Shown: positions 42,220 through 51,947, counted from the stretch's first letter. The stretch is DNA of 64,000 nt from Exiguobacterium sp. TNDT2 (GCF_003331145.1 NZ_QLVE01000015.1:1-64000), one strand, 5' to 3'. Program-made: numbers and translations. Notes: generated by a model from the letters alone, not told the origin.

Positions 42220-43285
42220 AGAGGAGTCGAATCGTTTGTTCGCTCAGTTGCTCGATCATCGTCCAATCTGGTGCGACCTGATCGGGCAGCATCAACTGTC
42301 CATTCTCGACTTCGAGCGGTGTATCGAGCAGATCGGTCTCGAAATACGCGCTCGTTCCGGCCATATCAGCGGGGTAAGCGGACCCGCTCAACGAGGCGAA
42401 TAAGAGCGTGTGATAACGGCCGATCGAGGACTCGTACATGCCGCCGACCCAATACGGCGTGCCGCTATCACGAATCGTAAGCGCCGCGCTCAACCCTCCG
42501 ACACGGGCCGGTTTGATATTGACGATCCGGCCGGCTTGGAGTCGGTTCATCGTCGTCACGTCTTGGACCGAATTGATCGATTCATCGAGGCAAATCGGGG
42601 TCTCGAGTCTCGCCTGTAAATCGGCCGATGCGACCCAATGTTCACTTGGATATGGTTGTTCAATCATCAAGAGACGATAGGTGTCTAACGCTTCGAACCA
42701 GTCGAGCGGTTGCTCGGAGCCGCTGCCGTTCAAATCGATCATGAGCGGGGCCTCCGGAAAATTGCTCCGAATCTCATTGAGCGCGGGAAGCAGTTCATGC
42801 GGGGACGCTTTTAACTTGATTCGTTCAAATCCAGATTCGAGTGCAGAGTCAATCGAGTTCAACGTTTGACTCAAGAGGCCGATGCCGATGGTCCGGCCGC
42901 ACGCTACGGCGTCGCCGGCCTGGATGTATTGTTTCAACGTTTGATTCGCGCGGGCAGCTTCAATCTCCCACAAGGCACTCTCCCACATCGCTTTCGCCAT
43001 CGGGTGACCGATGATCGAGCTGACATGATTGCCGAATGAGACGGCGGACAAGGTCGTTCCTTTCAATAGTTGGATGATTAGAGCGGATACCTCGGTCACG
43101 GTGTGGACCGTCTCGGCCGTATACCATGGGGTCTCGAACGCCACCCCTTCCCCGTACCCGACCACCCCGTCATTCGTCTCTAAACGGAGAATGACGGTCC
43201 GTCTCGTCGTCAACACGGCGTGGGCGGTCACAATCGGGTGTTTGAACGTGAGCGGAACGATATATAGTTCAGCGCGTTGAATCAT
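42218..43285 (-). CDS. menC: o-Succinylbenzoate synthase
   Basis: MenC dehydrates SHCHC to o-succinylbenzoate in menaquinone synthesis. This 355-residue member of the enolase superfamily has the KxK base in FERIKLKAS near 163, metal ligands Asp in MIDLNGSG near 190, Glu in LMIEQPYPSEHW near 215 and Asp-Glu in CLDESI near 240, and the second catalytic lysine in IVNIKPARVGG near 264. AAAGGAGG lies inside the end of menE, and the start overlaps menE by 17 bases. It is the last gene of the men operon. Confidence 0.95.
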   Translation of the reverse strand: MIQRAELYIVPLTFKHPIVTAHAVLTTRRTVILRLETNDGVVGYGEGVAFETPWYTAETVHTVTEVSALIIQLLKGTTLSAVSFGNHVSSIIGHPMAKAMWESALWEIEAARANQTLKQYIQAGDAVACGRTIGIGLLSQTLNSIDSALESGFERIKLKASPHELLPALNEIRSNFPEAPLMIDLNGSGSEQPLDWFEALDTYRLLMIEQPYPSEHWVASADLQARLETPICLDESINSVQDVTTMNRLQAGRIVNIKPARVGGLSAALTIRDSGTPYWVGGMYESSIGRYHTLLFASLSGSAYPADMAGTSAYFETDLLDTPLEVENGQLMLPDQVAPDWTMIEQLSEQTIRLL

Positions 43286-44639
43286 GGTCGGCCTCCTTTA
43301 GGCGATGGCGCATCAATTTTCCGTTGGCGTTACGGGGAAGGGCATCGACGGCAATCCATGCTTTCGGATGCTTGTACGTCGCCAATCGGTCATGCAACAG
43401 TTGTTTCGCTTCGTCGATGTCGAATGACCCGACCGTGAACGCGACGGGTACCGCTCCCCAAATCGGATCGGGCCGTCCAATGACTCCGACGTCTTGAATG
43501 CCTGAGCACCGCAACAGTACGCTCTCGATTTCGGCCGGATAAATGTTTTCGCCACCAGAGATAATCAAATCACTACGGCGGTCATGGACGTATAAATAAC
43601 CGTCTGTCATCGTGCCGAGGTCGCCCGTCTGCCAATAGCCGTCGTCCGTCCAGGCGTCGGCCTCAGGTTGCTTATAATACCCCGGGGTCACCGTCGGACC
43701 GCTCACTTCAATCTCCCCATCCGCATTGATGCGAATCCGTGTCGGCACAATCGCTTGACCGCTCGAGCCGATGCGGGCGAGTGCCTCGGCTGGCAACAGC
43801 GTCGCGACTTGCGAACACGTTTCCGTCATCCCGTACGTCTGGGCAATCGGTAACTGCCGCCGCTCGGCTTCTTCGAGCAATGGACGCGGTACGGGACCGC
43901 CGCCGACGAGCAGAAGTTGCAACTGATGGCGGGAGAGACCTGCGTCGAGGAGCCGCTGAAGCATGACCGCGACAAGCGAGATGTGGGTGATTCTTGCCGT
44001 CTCAATCAACTCGAGTGTACGAGCGACATCGAACTTCGGTTCGACGTATAGTAGCGAACCGAAACGGGCGCTCCGATACACTTGCGCGAGTCCGCTCATA
44101 TGGAAGAGCGGTGTCACGACGAGCATCCGGTCGCTCGTCCCATATCCGAGATGTGCCTTGGCCGCCTCGGCGCTCGCAATATGATTGCCGAACGTCTGCT
44201 TTACGGCTTTGGCTCGTCCCGTCGTGCCTGAGGTGAACATGAGCGACACGACTTCATCGTCTGTCCATTCGTGCGCTGTGGTGAGTGGTGCCTCATCTCG
44301 TGACGTCAACTTGAATTGGGTGATTGACAGTTCAATCGGTTCATCGACGAGCAACACATCGACATCGGCCGTCTCGATTTGTCCCGCCAGTTCGCTCATC
44401 GTCAACCGGGTATTGAGCGGGACGAGCACTTTCCCAAGTAATAAAACGGCGTGGATGGCAATGACGTAGTCGGCGCTGTTCGCGGCGAATAATCCAATGT
44501 GACGGGCCTCTGGAACGGTATGATTCAAGAAATGGGCTAAACGCGCACTCTCATCCATCAACTCAGACCATGTCCATTGACCAGATGCGGTGACGAGCGC
44601 CATGGCGTCATGTCGATGTTGTTTCAAATAACGATTCAT
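43269..44639 (-). CDS. menE: o-Succinylbenzoate-CoA ligase
   Basis: MenE activates o-succinylbenzoate to its CoA thioester through an acyl-adenylate. This 456-residue ANL-superfamily enzyme has the P-loop-like MFTSGTTGRAKAVKQT near 150, the A5 segment QTYGMTETCS near 273, the hinge YLYVHDRRSDLIISGGENIYP near 365 and the A10 lysine segment LPRNANGKLMRHRL near the end. Of two adjacent ATGs I use 44639, eight bases after GGAGG. A terminator lies just upstream, between menB and menE, so menE-menC may be expressed at a lower level or from partial readthrough. Confidence 0.95.
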   Translation of the reverse strand: MNRYLKQHRHDAMALVTASGQWTWSELMDESARLAHFLNHTVPEARHIGLFAANSADYVIAIHAVLLLGKVLVPLNTRLTMSELAGQIETADVDVLLVDEPIELSITQFKLTSRDEAPLTTAHEWTDDEVVSLMFTSGTTGRAKAVKQTFGNHIASAEAAKAHLGYGTSDRMLVVTPLFHMSGLAQVYRSARFGSLLYVEPKFDVARTLELIETARITHISLVAVMLQRLLDAGLSRHQLQLLLVGGGPVPRPLLEEAERRQLPIAQTYGMTETCSQVATLLPAEALARIGSSGQAIVPTRIRINADGEIEVSGPTVTPGYYKQPEADAWTDDGYWQTGDLGTMTDGYLYVHDRRSDLIISGGENIYPAEIESVLLRCSGIQDVGVIGRPDPIWGAVPVAFTVGSFDIDEAKQLLHDRLATYKHPKAWIAVDALPRNANGKLMRHRLKEADHDSTR

Positions 44640-44652
44640 CATCAGGACCTCC

Positions 44653-44682
44653 AAAAAAAGAGTAGCGAAGTCGCTACTCTTT
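44653..44682 (-). terminator. Intrinsic terminator between menB and menE (minus strand)
   Basis: On the minus strand AAAGAGTAGCGA pairs with TCGCTACTCTTT, followed by a T7 run that leads straight into the menE ribosome binding site GGAGG. An internal operon terminator of this strength suggests attenuation between the two halves. Confidence 0.85.
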
Positions 44683-44688
44683 GTCGAT

Positions 44689-45513
44689 TTACGGGAAACG
44701 CGGGAACTGACCGAAGTCTGGGTCGCGTTTTTCTTTAAAGGCGTCGCGTCCTTCTTTCGCTTCGTCTGTCGTGTAGTAGAGGAGCGTCGCGTCACCGGCG
44801 AGCTGTTGAAGACCAGCGAGTCCGTCCGTGTCAGCGTTCATCGCAGCTTTCAAGAAGCGAAGGGCCGTTGGTGAGTGTTGCAAGATTTCTTGGCACCATT
44901 GAATCGTTTCAGCTTCGAGTTGCTCGAGTGGGACAACCGTGTTGACGAGTCCCATCTCAAGCGCTTGCTGGGCGTCATATTGACGGCAAAGGTACCAGAT
45001 TTCACGCGCTTTCTTATGGCCGATGATACGAGCCAAGTAACCAGAACCATAGCCGGCATCGAACGATCCCACTTTTGGCCCAGTTTGACCGAAACGGGCG
45101 TTGTCCGCTGCAATCGTCAAGTCACAGACAACGTGCAAGACGTGTCCACCACCGATCGCGTAACCGGCTACCATAGCGATGACTGGTTTCGGGATGACAC
45201 GAATCAAACGTTGAAGGTCGAGGACGTTCAAGCGTGGGATCTCGTCGTCACCGACGTAGCCGCCGTGGCCGCGTACTTTTTGGTCGCCGCCTGAGCAGAA
45301 GGCCTGATCGCCTTCACCTGTCAAGATGATGACGCCGACTTCTTTATCGTCACGGGCGCGTGCGAACGCATCGATGAGCTCGTTGACCGTGAGCGGACGG
45401 AACGCGTTCCTTACTTCCGGGCGGTTGATAGTGACTTTGGCAATGCCGTTCCACTTCTCGTACTTAATATCTTCGTACGTGCGGACCGATGTCCAGTTTG
45501 CTACTGATTCCAT
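44689..45513 (-). CDS. menB: 1,4-Dihydroxy-2-naphthoyl-CoA synthase
   Basis: MenB closes the naphthoquinone ring of menaquinone from o-succinylbenzoyl-CoA. This 274-residue crotonase-fold enzyme shows [12 protein letters not shown] near 70-82 for the oxyanion hole, [25 protein letters not shown] near 115-140, and the conserved [14 protein letters not shown] near 145-158 with the catalytic aspartate. AGGGGGAA lies before the ATG, within the end of menH; the ATG directly follows the menH stop. Placed in the men operon. Confidence 0.97.
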   Translation of the reverse strand: MESVANWTSVRTYEDIKYEKWNGIAKVTINRPEVRNAFRPLTVNELIDAFARARDDKEVGVIILTGEGDQAFCSGGDQKVRGHGGYVGDDEIPRLNVLDLQRLIRVIPKPVIAMVAGYAIGGGHVLHVVCDLTIAADNARFGQTGPKVGSFDAGYGSGYLARIIGHKKAREIWYLCRQYDAQQALEMGLVNTVVPLEQLEAETIQWCQEILQHSPTALRFLKAAMNADTDGLAGLQQLAGDATLLYYTTDEAKEGRDAFKEKRDPDFGQFPRFP

Positions 45514-46287
45514 TTAAATTCCCCCTAAAATCAATTTCTCTATCATTGTACCAAATTGTTGGGCATTCTCGATATGTGGAGCATGAGATGCGTCCGAAAT
45601 TTCATGAATTTCAATATCGGGCCGGATCAACTGCATATTCCGAGCGATCTGTTGAAACTTGAGATCGTGCTCTCCGACAATCAAATCGATACGGGGCAAA
45701 CGGTCAAGGCACGACCAAAGCGAAGGCATACTGCCCGTCCCGACGGCTCGAAGGCTGTCCGCGAGTGCAGCTGGCGACTGCGCCAATCGCTCGGGGCGAA
45801 GGGCAGCGCGCATCTCGTCAGTCTGATGCCAGAGCGGGAGTCGTTCCCACCGGTCGACGAACGCCTCGAGTCCTGCTTGCTCAATGAACTCGGCGAGCTT
45901 TTCGTCTTGACGCCGGCGCTGTCGACGTTCGGCCGCATCAAGCCCAGGTGTCGTACTGATCCCAATGAAATGGGCGACCCGATGATCACAGGCGGCGAGC
46001 GTCATGCCGATGCGTCCGCCGAGCGAGTATCCGATGACCGTCCATGGACCGTCATCCGTGTCAAGGAGTACTGATAAATCTTTTACCTGTTGACTCATCT
46101 TGGCACGCTCGACTGGTTGCTGTCCGGTGCCTCCATGCTGCAACAGCGACGGGGCGACGAGGTGGACGGGTAGCTCTGGAAAGCGGGAGAGCCAGCCCGC
46201 ACTCCCAGTGAACCCGTGTAGGATTAACACCGGCCGGCCGCTGCCGCGTTCGAGCACTTCATAGGATACGCCCCGTAGCGAATGCAT
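45514..46287 (-). CDS. menH: 2-Succinyl-6-hydroxy-2,4-cyclohexadiene-1-carboxylate synthase
   Basis: MenH eliminates pyruvate from SEPHCHC in menaquinone synthesis. This 257-residue alpha/beta hydrolase has LHGFTGSAGWL near 24, the nucleophile serine in VIGYSLGGRIGM near 88, and the catalytic histidine in SDASHAPHIENAQQF near the C-terminus. I start at the ATG at 46287, which shares bases with the menD stop (TGATG); a GGAGAACGAG sequence precedes it. The frame is open further upstream but lies inside menD. The stop is directly followed by the menB start. Confidence 0.93.
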   Translation of the reverse strand: MHSLRGVSYEVLERGSGRPVLILHGFTGSAGWLSRFPELPVHLVAPSLLQHGGTGQQPVERAKMSQQVKDLSVLLDTDDGPWTVIGYSLGGRIGMTLAACDHRVAHFIGISTTPGLDAAERRQRRRQDEKLAEFIEQAGLEAFVDRWERLPLWHQTDEMRAALRPERLAQSPAALADSLRAVGTGSMPSLWSCLDRLPRIDLIVGEHDLKFQQIARNMQLIRPDIEIHEISDASHAPHIENAQQFGTMIEKLILGGI

Positions 46288-47936
46288 CACGACTCGTTCT
46301 CCGTCATTAAACGGTCCGTGATTGCAGCCGTCCAAAGCCGGTGCTCGGCCACGTTTCTAGCGCGATCGGACGGAAACTCAATCAGCTGGACGCCTGCTTC
46401 AATCGCCGCCGTGACGTCTTCAGGCTGCTCGAGCAAGCGATAGCTGAGTCCGTACGTCTCGGCGAACCCGCGCAAGTTCAAGTGGAGCGGCGTCCCGAAC
46501 AAGTCTTCGAACATTTGCGGTGCGATCGAGGCTTGTGGCAAGAAAGAGAAGATGCCGCCCCCATCGTTATTGACGACGACGATAGAGAATGAGCCTGGGT
46601 GCGATTTGACGAGTTGCAAGGCGTTGCTGTCGTGATAAAACGCCAAGTCGCCAATCAAGAGGGCGGCCTTGTCCGTATCGTAACAGGCACCGAGTGCGCT
46701 CGAGATGATGCCGTCAATCCCGTTCGCACCGCGGTTAGCAACGACGGCGATCGATTGACCGGCTGAAAGTGTCGTATCGATATCGCGAATCGGCATGCTG
46801 TTGCTGACGAAGATGCGGTCGAGACGAGACGCCAGCAAGTGACGCGTCAACGCGCTTTCTCCGCTCAAGGCAGGTTTTTTCGATTCGGCGACGCGTTCGA
46901 ACAACAAAAAACGGCCGAGTAAGTCGGGATCATATACTTTGTCGATTGTGGCCACGTAATCCATCGCATCACCATACACGACCGTGGCGCTGTTCGACGG
47001 GTCGCGGAACGATCCCGGTTGCTCGACCAAGACGTACGGGACGTCGTGAAGCCACTGATTTAGCCGTTTCGAGACGGGGGCGGCCCCGAACCGGACGACC
47101 GTGTCAGGCATCCATTCCGTACGATGCTCGCTCGCAAGCCACGTGTCATAGTTCGTCAAAACATGATCGAAACGTCTCATCCCGCTTAACGGGTCGGCAA
47201 AGACAGGGATATGACGCTCTAATGCCGACGCGTAGATGTGCTCGAGCCATGACGGCGGAGTGCCTGGTCCGACGATGAAAGCGAGATGATTGACGTCGAT
47301 TTCTTGTTTAAAGCGTTTCAGGTCAAGGCTTGTCGGTTTGAGATAGGTCGGTTCGGCCGGATCGGCATCACCGCTCAGGAGTGACGTCAAGCGTTCGATG
47401 TCCGGCAACAACGGTTCCCGGAACGGGATGTTCACGTGGACTGGTCCGAACGGTGCGTGCATGCTCGTCCGGACGAGCCGAGAGACTGTCTGTTCCATAT
47501 AGCGCCGGCTTGCCGCTTCCGGAACGGGGAGGTCGATGCTCGTTTTGACGTGCTCGCCGTAAAGTCGGACTTGGTCGATCGCTTGAGGTGCCCCGACATT
47601 CCGCAGTTCGTGCGGCCGATCGGTCGTCAACACGACGAGCGGCAGTTGCGAGATGTTCGCCTCGGCCACCGCCGAAAAGTAATTGGTGGCGGCAGTGCCG
47701 CTCGTGCAGATGAGCGCGACCGGGCGTAACGATGACTGCGATCGCGTCAACCCGAGTGCGAAAAAGGCGGCCGACCGTTCGTCGACGATGATATGATGCC
47801 GGACGCTCGGATGAAGATAGGCGGCCATGGCGAGCGGTGTCGAACGAGAGCCGGGACTGATGACGACGTCCTCGACTCCTTGTTCGACGAGCCGATTCAT
47901 CATGCAGGCGACCCAATCCGTTAACGTTTCATTCAT
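46287..47936 (-). CDS. menD: SEPHCHC synthase (thiamine-diphosphate enzyme)
   Basis: MenD joins isochorismate and 2-oxoglutarate with thiamine diphosphate, the first committed step of menaquinone synthesis. This 549-residue protein begins with VVISPGSRSTPLAMA near 24 and includes DERSAAFFALGLTRSQ near 53, LTTDRPHELRNVGAPQAIDQ near 105 and the diphosphate-binding GDLAFYHDSNALQL then VVVNNDGGGIFSFLPQ near 440. It overlaps menF (ATGA) and shares a base with the menH start, so translation is tightly coupled. Confidence 0.97.
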   Translation of the reverse strand: MNETLTDWVACMMNRLVEQGVEDVVISPGSRSTPLAMAAYLHPSVRHHIIVDERSAAFFALGLTRSQSSLRPVALICTSGTAATNYFSAVAEANISQLPLVVLTTDRPHELRNVGAPQAIDQVRLYGEHVKTSIDLPVPEAASRRYMEQTVSRLVRTSMHAPFGPVHVNIPFREPLLPDIERLTSLLSGDADPAEPTYLKPTSLDLKRFKQEIDVNHLAFIVGPGTPPSWLEHIYASALERHIPVFADPLSGMRRFDHVLTNYDTWLASEHRTEWMPDTVVRFGAAPVSKRLNQWLHDVPYVLVEQPGSFRDPSNSATVVYGDAMDYVATIDKVYDPDLLGRFLLFERVAESKKPALSGESALTRHLLASRLDRIFVSNSMPIRDIDTTLSAGQSIAVVANRGANGIDGIISSALGACYDTDKAALLIGDLAFYHDSNALQLVKSHPGSFSIVVVNNDGGGIFSFLPQASIAPQMFEDLFGTPLHLNLRGFAETYGLSYRLLEQPEDVTAAIEAGVQLIEFPSDRARNVAEHRLWTAAITDRLMTENES

Positions 47937-49318
47937 GCTTCATTGCCTCCTGCGCGTACTTTATCCAACCCAAGTGCTTGCTTGATTGGACTGAGCTTGA
48001 TTTCCGTCTCGTCGAGCTCCGCTTCGAGTTCAGACTCTTGGACGATTCCACAGCCTGCGTATAACGCCACGAACTGATGATGGACGAGCGCCGACCGGAT
48101 CGAGACGACGAATTCACCTTCACCGTCCGTGTTCAGCCAACCGAACGGTGATCCGTACCAGCCGCGGTCGAATCGTTCAATCTCACGCAACAGCCGGACG
48201 GAAGTCCGTTTCGGCGATCCGCCGAGCGCTGGTGTCGGGTGAAGCGACTCGACGATTGATAGCAAGGATGCGTTCGTATCGAGCGTCGCTTGAATCGGTG
48301 TATGCAAATGGAACACCGACCGGTTCTCCAAAATGAGCGGCGACTCTGGTGCTTTGATGGTGGCGGCGTATGGCGTGAGGGAGTTCTTGATGTCCTTCAC
48401 GACGATTTGATGTTCCTCTAAATTCTTGGCATCATGCAATAGCATCTGTTTGGCCGCATCTGCCTCGATTTCAGTGTCCGGTCGCTTAATCGTCCCGGCG
48501 ATTGCGGCCGTTTCGATGTACGGTCCTTGTTTTTTGACGAGGCGCTCCGGAGTCGCTCCAAAAAAACCAATCTCTCGTTTTGGCTGATACAAGAAGACGT
48601 AACTGCCCGTTTGATGTTCCGACAAATGACGTAGTGTGGTCGAAAACGGAAACGCTTCATCAGTGGTCTGATAAATCTCTTCTCGGGCGATGACGATTTT
48701 CTCGACGCGTTCTTCGGCAATGTTCAATTTGGCTTGTTGAAAGCTCGACTTGAAATGTTCGACACCATCTTTGACCTGTGAATAGGTCGGCTGTTTTTCG
48801 TCGGGCGCGTGTAACGCATTGAACTGGGCAAGCTGGTCGGCCAATTGAATCAAATATTGTTCGACCGAACGTTTCGCGGAGACGAGTGTTGAGACGGTCA
48901 ACGTATACTTGTCGCCTGAACGACGGTACAGAAATTTTGGTACGACCAATGACGCTTCCCCGAATGCTTCCCACATATTTTTCTGAGGTCGCACGAATGC
49001 GTCAAAAGAGAAGCCTGAGAATGCATAAATGATTGCGTCGACGTCCCGGCGGTGCAAGCTCCAATCGTACTGTAACCGTTGGAACCGTTCGGGACCGGAA
49101 GCCGTCAACACGAGCGCGTCGGCACATCCGAGCATCTCAAGAGAGCGGTCGGGCGTCGAAAAATAATAATGTGATGTTTCGGTATTTTGAATGATATGGA
49201 ACGCGTCAAACGAAGGGATTTCCCACGTGTACGAGGCAAGTACCGGTCGTTGCCAAGCACGTGCCCGTTTATGGGCTTGTTCGATGCGTTGTTTAATATG
49301 TGTTTGAGCATCTGGCAT
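47933..49318 (-). CDS. menF: Isochorismate synthase
   Basis: MenF converts chorismate to isochorismate for menaquinone. This 461-residue chorismate-utilising enzyme has a variable N-terminal part and a conserved C-terminal half: KIVIAREEIYQT near 225, TPERLVKKQG near 278, LHPTPALGGSPKRTSVRLL near 370 and GWYGSPFGWLNTDGEGEF near 395, followed by YAGCGIV and SELEAELDETEIKLSPI. GAGGAGG precedes the ATG. It is the first gene of the menF-D-H-B-(terminator)-E-C operon, divergent from menA. No entC/dhb paralogue is present here. Confidence 0.95.
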   Translation of the reverse strand: MPDAQTHIKQRIEQAHKRARAWQRPVLASYTWEIPSFDAFHIIQNTETSHYYFSTPDRSLEMLGCADALVLTASGPERFQRLQYDWSLHRRDVDAIIYAFSGFSFDAFVRPQKNMWEAFGEASLVVPKFLYRRSGDKYTLTVSTLVSAKRSVEQYLIQLADQLAQFNALHAPDEKQPTYSQVKDGVEHFKSSFQQAKLNIAEERVEKIVIAREEIYQTTDEAFPFSTTLRHLSEHQTGSYVFLYQPKREIGFFGATPERLVKKQGPYIETAAIAGTIKRPDTEIEADAAKQMLLHDAKNLEEHQIVVKDIKNSLTPYAATIKAPESPLILENRSVFHLHTPIQATLDTNASLLSIVESLHPTPALGGSPKRTSVRLLREIERFDRGWYGSPFGWLNTDGEGEFVVSIRSALVHHQFVALYAGCGIVQESELEAELDETEIKLSPIKQALGLDKVRAGGNEA

Positions 49319-49435
49319 GAAAAAAAAGCCTCCTCAATCCAATAGAATTCTCATTCTTTAGTGTATCATGACTTCAGGATAGAACTGGCCGTCAAATGCT
49401 CGAGAAAGTGAATGGAGACGTCCGAGCGGCGGGCA

Positions 49436-49465
49436 TTGACAGATTTTTTTAAAGAGACGTAAACT
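49436..49465 (+). promoter_or_regulatory. Possible menA promoter
   Basis: TTGACA (49436-49441), an 18-base spacer and TAAACT (49460-49465). The start site would be very close to the ribosome binding site, so the -10 is uncertain. Confidence 0.45.
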
Positions 49466-49484
49466 AACGAAGGGAGGGAAGTCC

Positions 49485-50384
49485 ATGAAGAAGAGAGAGA
49501 AAGGCGCGTATTGGCGCATGATTCGCCCGCATACGTTGACAGCGAGCTTTATACCGGTGCTGTTGGGGACGTTCATCGTTCTCGGACAAGTCGAGTTGAA
49601 GTGGGGATTGTTCTTGGCGATGCTCATCGCCTCGGTCTTGATTCAAATCGCGACGAATTTATTCAATGAATATTATGACTATAAGCGTGGACTCGACCAC
49701 GAAGGTTCCATTGGAATCGGTGGCTCGATCGTACGCGATGGGTTCACACCCGGTCAAGTGCTCGGAATCGCCCTCGGCATGTATGGAGTGGCGGCCGTGC
49801 TCGGGCTCTATATCGCGGCCTCGACGAGTTGGCATTTGATTTGGATCGGTGTCTTGTCGATGGTCGTCGGATTCCTGTATACGGGAGGTCCGCTCCCAAT
49901 CGCCTATACGCCGTTCGGAGAAATCGTCGCTGGCCTATTCATGGGGTATGTCATCATCGGCATCTCGGGGTATATTCAAATCGAGACGGTGACGACGGAA
50001 CTGTTGCTCGTGTCGTTTCCGATGGCGCTTTTAATCGGGGCCATCTTGCTCGCGAACAATATTCGGGATTTGGATAACGATAAAGTGAATGGGCGCAAAA
50101 CGATCGCTTGTCTCGTTGGACATCGTCGTGCCGTACTCGTCTTAGCCGGATTCTTTGTCGCGGCACTGGTCGGCATCGTCGTTGCCGTCTTCGGGTTTGG
50201 CGTGACGCCTTGGGTGCTGTTGTCACTCTTGACTATTCCGATTATGATTCGGGCGGTGAAACGCTTTTGGGTCAAACAGGAACCGGCTCAATTAATGCCA
50301 GCGATGGCGATGACCGCCAAAGTGAACACGTTGTTCGGCGCTTGGATGGTCATCGGGTTGCTGGTGGCGCGATTGATCGCGTGA
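49485..50384 (+). CDS. menA: 1,4-Dihydroxy-2-naphthoate polyprenyltransferase
   Basis: MenA attaches the polyprenyl tail to 1,4-dihydroxy-2-naphthoate, forming demethylmenaquinone at the membrane. This 299-residue UbiA-superfamily protein has about nine helices and the two aspartate-rich motifs: NEYYDYKRGLD near 64 and DLDNDKVNGRKT near 192. GGGAGGG precedes the ATG. It is divergent from menF with 166 bases between, so the men genes form two facing units. The final methyltransferase (ubiE/menG) is not in this window. Confidence 0.96.
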   Translation: MKKREKGAYWRMIRPHTLTASFIPVLLGTFIVLGQVELKWGLFLAMLIASVLIQIATNLFNEYYDYKRGLDHEGSIGIGGSIVRDGFTPGQVLGIALGMYGVAAVLGLYIAASTSWHLIWIGVLSMVVGFLYTGGPLPIAYTPFGEIVAGLFMGYVIIGISGYIQIETVTTELLLVSFPMALLIGAILLANNIRDLDNDKVNGRKTIACLVGHRRAVLVLAGFFVAALVGIVVAVFGFGVTPWVLLSLLTIPIMIRAVKRFWVKQEPAQLMPAMAMTAKVNTLFGAWMVIGLLVARLIA

Positions 50385-50404
50385 ATTAAAAGGAGGGGAA
50401 TCAT

Positions 50405-50956
50405 ATGTCAGTCGTTCAAGAAATGCTAGCGTTCAACAAAAAATTCGTGACAGAAAAACAATATGAGCAATTCGTATCTGACAAGTTTCCCGATAAAAAA
50501 ATCGTCATTTTAACGTGTATGGATACGCGTCTGACGGCATTGTTGCCGCACGCCCTCGGCTTGAAGAATGGGGATGCCAAAATTATTAAAAATGCGGGAG
50601 CCGTACTATCGCATCCGTTCGGATCGGTCATGCGTTCGATCCTTGTAGCGCTATATGCGCTTGGGGCCGAAGAAGTCATCGTCATCGGGCATTATGATTG
50701 CGGCATGGCGGCGATCGACCCGAACACCGTCATCGCGGAAATGGAACGTCGCGGCATTGCACCGCAGACACTCCAGACGCTCAAGTCGTCAGGGATGAAT
50801 TTGGAGAAGTGGTTGCATGGGTTCGACTCGGTCGAAGCGAACGTCGTCAATTCGGTCAACCTCGTTAAAAACCACCCGCTCTTACCGCCGGGCACGAACG
50901 TCCATGGGTTCGTCATCGACCCTGCGACGGGACGTCTCGATGTCGTCGAAGCATAA
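50405..50956 (+). CDS. Beta-class carbonic anhydrase
   Basis: This 183-residue zinc enzyme interconverts carbon dioxide and bicarbonate in the cytoplasm. Zinc ligands are the Cys in ILTCMDTRL near 40 with its Asp-Arg dyad, and the His and Cys in VIGHYDCGMA near 98-101. The KNAGAV segment near 63 is typical of the beta class. AAAGGAGGGG precedes the ATG. It follows menA by 20 bases and may be co-transcribed; bicarbonate supply has no obvious link to menaquinone. A terminator shared with the convergent YihY gene follows. Confidence 0.94.
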   Translation: MSVVQEMLAFNKKFVTEKQYEQFVSDKFPDKKIVILTCMDTRLTALLPHALGLKNGDAKIIKNAGAVLSHPFGSVMRSILVALYALGAEEVIVIGHYDCGMAAIDPNTVIAEMERRGIAPQTLQTLKSSGMNLEKWLHGFDSVEANVVNSVNLVKNHPLLPPGTNVHGFVIDPATGRLDVVEA

Positions 50957-50962
50957 CGAAAA

Positions 50963-50993
50963 AAAGGCGGCCTCTCCAGTAGAGACCGCCTTT
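50963..50993. terminator. Bidirectional terminator between carbonic anhydrase and the YihY gene
   Basis: AAAGGCGG with CCGCCTTT forms the outer stem, with CTCT/AGAG inside; A run on one side and T-rich sequence on the other. Confidence 0.85.
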
Positions 50994-50999
50994 CTTGCG

Positions 51000-51947
51000 T
51001 CACCCGTATGTGTTGACGGGAATATCTTTATAGTCGTCTTCGTCCGAATCTTTTGATTTGGATTTTTTGTTTTTCTTGTAGTTCTTCTCGTATTCGCGCT
51101 CGCTCGGCGTTTTAAAGAAACGCTGCCACGTGGCGTTAATCTCAGAACCGATCAAAATAATCATTCCGGTCAGTTGGAGCCAAAGCAACGTGACGATGAT
51201 TCCTCCGAGTGAGCCATACGTCGAATCATAATTGCCGAAGTTCGAGACGTAAAGACTAAAACCGAAGGAGACGATTTGCCAGGCGATGACGCCGAAGATG
51301 GCGCCAGGAATCGTGCTCTTCCAGAATACGTGTTGTTGTGGCGCGATTTTATAAAAAATCGACAATGTCAAAATCAAGATGACGGTCGTCAGCACGTAGC
51401 GGAACACGTTAATCAAGATGACGTCTGCCCCTGAAATGGGGATGTAACGGGCCACGAAATCGATGATTTGCGATCCGAACACGTTCGAGACGATGAGCAA
51501 CAGCACGCCGATGCCGAGCAATAACGTCAACCCAAGGGCGATTCCTTTGCTGACGAAGAAATTTCGTTCGTTGTCTTCCCCGTATGCATGAATCGCCATG
51601 TTGACTAGGCGTTCGACCCCTTTAGCGGCCGACCAAATCGCTAAAATCGCACCGATTGAGAGGAGCCCGCCGCGCGGTTCGCCAATGGCGTCAAAGATGC
51701 CGGATAAAAATTCAGTCGCGGCCGCACCCGGGGCCAAGTTATTCAGTTGTTCTTGGAATGACGCCTGGGAGATGTCGAAGAACGACAACAACGCGAGAAT
51801 GAAGATGAGTCCCGGGAAAATCGATAAGAACCAAAAAAAAGCGAGCGTCGCACCATAATCTTGAACATCATGTTCTTTAAAGCGACGAAGCAATTCCTTC
51901 CCGAAGGCGAACCAATTCTTTTTTTCTTTCACTTCTGCAGTATCCAT
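51000..51947 (-). CDS. YihY/BrkB family membrane protein
   Basis: This 315-residue integral membrane protein belongs to the YihY/BrkB (UPF0761) family, of unsettled function; older annotation as ribonuclease BN is wrong for the family. Six helices are predicted; family segments are GATLAFFWFLSIFPGLIFILAL near 33, LSIGAILAIWSAAKGVERL near 96, and the GSLGGIIVTLLWLQLTGMIILIGSEINA helix near 245. The C-terminal tail is basic then acidic (NYKKNKKSKSKDSDEDD). CAGGAGGC precedes the ATG. It is a single gene facing the carbonic anhydrase gene. Confidence 0.92.
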   Translation of the reverse strand: MDTAEVKEKKNWFAFGKELLRRFKEHDVQDYGATLAFFWFLSIFPGLIFILALLSFFDISQASFQEQLNNLAPGAAATEFLSGIFDAIGEPRGGLLSIGAILAIWSAAKGVERLVNMAIHAYGEDNERNFFVSKGIALGLTLLLGIGVLLLIVSNVFGSQIIDFVARYIPISGADVILINVFRYVLTTVILILTLSIFYKIAPQQHVFWKSTIPGAIFGVIAWQIVSFGFSLYVSNFGNYDSTYGSLGGIIVTLLWLQLTGMIILIGSEINATWQRFFKTPSEREYEKNYKKNKKSKSKDSDEDDYKDIPVNTYG

